Shown: positions 18,171 to 18,225 of the stretch, piece after piece
Layout: each line of letters opens with the position of its first letter
How positions within the stretch are numbered: the first letter of the stretch is position 1
NCBI GenBank assembly: GCA_964561005.1
Contig: CAZLNO010000085.1
Span: 1 to 18,225 of the forward strand
Origin: CAZLNO01 sp964561005
GTDB taxonomy: Bacteria > Pseudomonadota > Alphaproteobacteria > Kiloniellales > Rhodovibrionaceae
DNA: 18,225 bases
Direction: 5' to 3'
Translations under genes and position numbers: made by a program
Notes under the pieces: model-generated
Seen by the model: the letters and a program-made list of their open reading frames with translations, nothing else
What the model was told of the DNA's origin: nothing
Databases searched by the model: none

Positions 18171-18225
18171 TTCGACAGGCTCACCCTTCGACAGGCTCAC
18201 CCTTCGACAGGCTCACCCTTCGACA
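18171..18225. repeat. 16-bp tandem repeat at right edge
   Basis: TTCGACAGGCTCACCC occurs three times without change (18171-18186, 18187-18202, 18203-18218), followed by TTCGACA at the window end, so the array continues outside. There are no spacers, so it is not CRISPR. The core TTCGACA(G/C)G is shared with the hairpin near 10820. Confidence 0.85.

Noticed and set aside
18171..18225. CRISPR array
   Set aside because: Units abut directly with no spacers and the unit is only 16 bases.

Overview
The window is GC-rich DNA with the gene content and codon style of an alphaproteobacterium. A Rhodospirillales-type relative is my best guess from gene order (acnA next to a DUF1223 gene; a branched-chain-type ABC operon bracketed by acyl-CoA ligases). 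No rRNA or tRNA is present to fix the taxon. Most of the window is ordinary carbon metabolism and transport. Two places show clear genome damage or insertion.

Left part (1-3900). The N-terminal half of an acetoacetyl-CoA synthetase runs off the left edge on the minus strand. Divergent from it is the first ~88 codons of a YdiF-type CoA-transferase, which breaks off at about 1408 in a 174-bp repeat-like element with 11-bp terminal inverted repeats. On the other side of that element, convergent, is an intact etfB whose usual partner etfA is absent. Then come three small genes: a four-helix membrane protein, a SLATT-like membrane protein on the minus strand, and a short secreted protein.

Central part (3898-13879, all minus strand). 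A large operon reads acyl-CoA synthetase (FAA1/FadD15 type) - livG - livH - livM - livK - livF, and ends, after an interruption, with a PaaK-family CoA ligase. This is a HAAT-family importer with a CoA ligase at each end, so it probably imports a carboxylic acid (fatty or aromatic) and activates it to its CoA ester. The interruption lies between livF and the paaK-like gene. It contains a GC-rich DUF433 antitoxin-like gene, the first codons of its DUF5615-type toxin partner, and then an AT-rich block (about 5150-6015). That block encodes a membrane protein with a soluble C-terminal domain (DUF6338-like) and a small proline-rich, disordered protein that looks translationally coupled to it. The toxin is cut after about ten codons exactly where base composition changes, so the AT-rich pair appears to have landed in, or replaced, the toxin. 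This two-gene cassette is the best candidate in the window for an undescribed system.

Right part (13880-18225). A 448-bp intergenic region separates the operon from the divergent acnA (aconitase A). acnA is followed by a good intrinsic terminator and a DUF1223 secreted thioredoxin-fold protein. The window ends inside a 16-bp tandem repeat. Its TTCGACA core also occurs in a long (~160 bp) imperfect hairpin between livG and livH.
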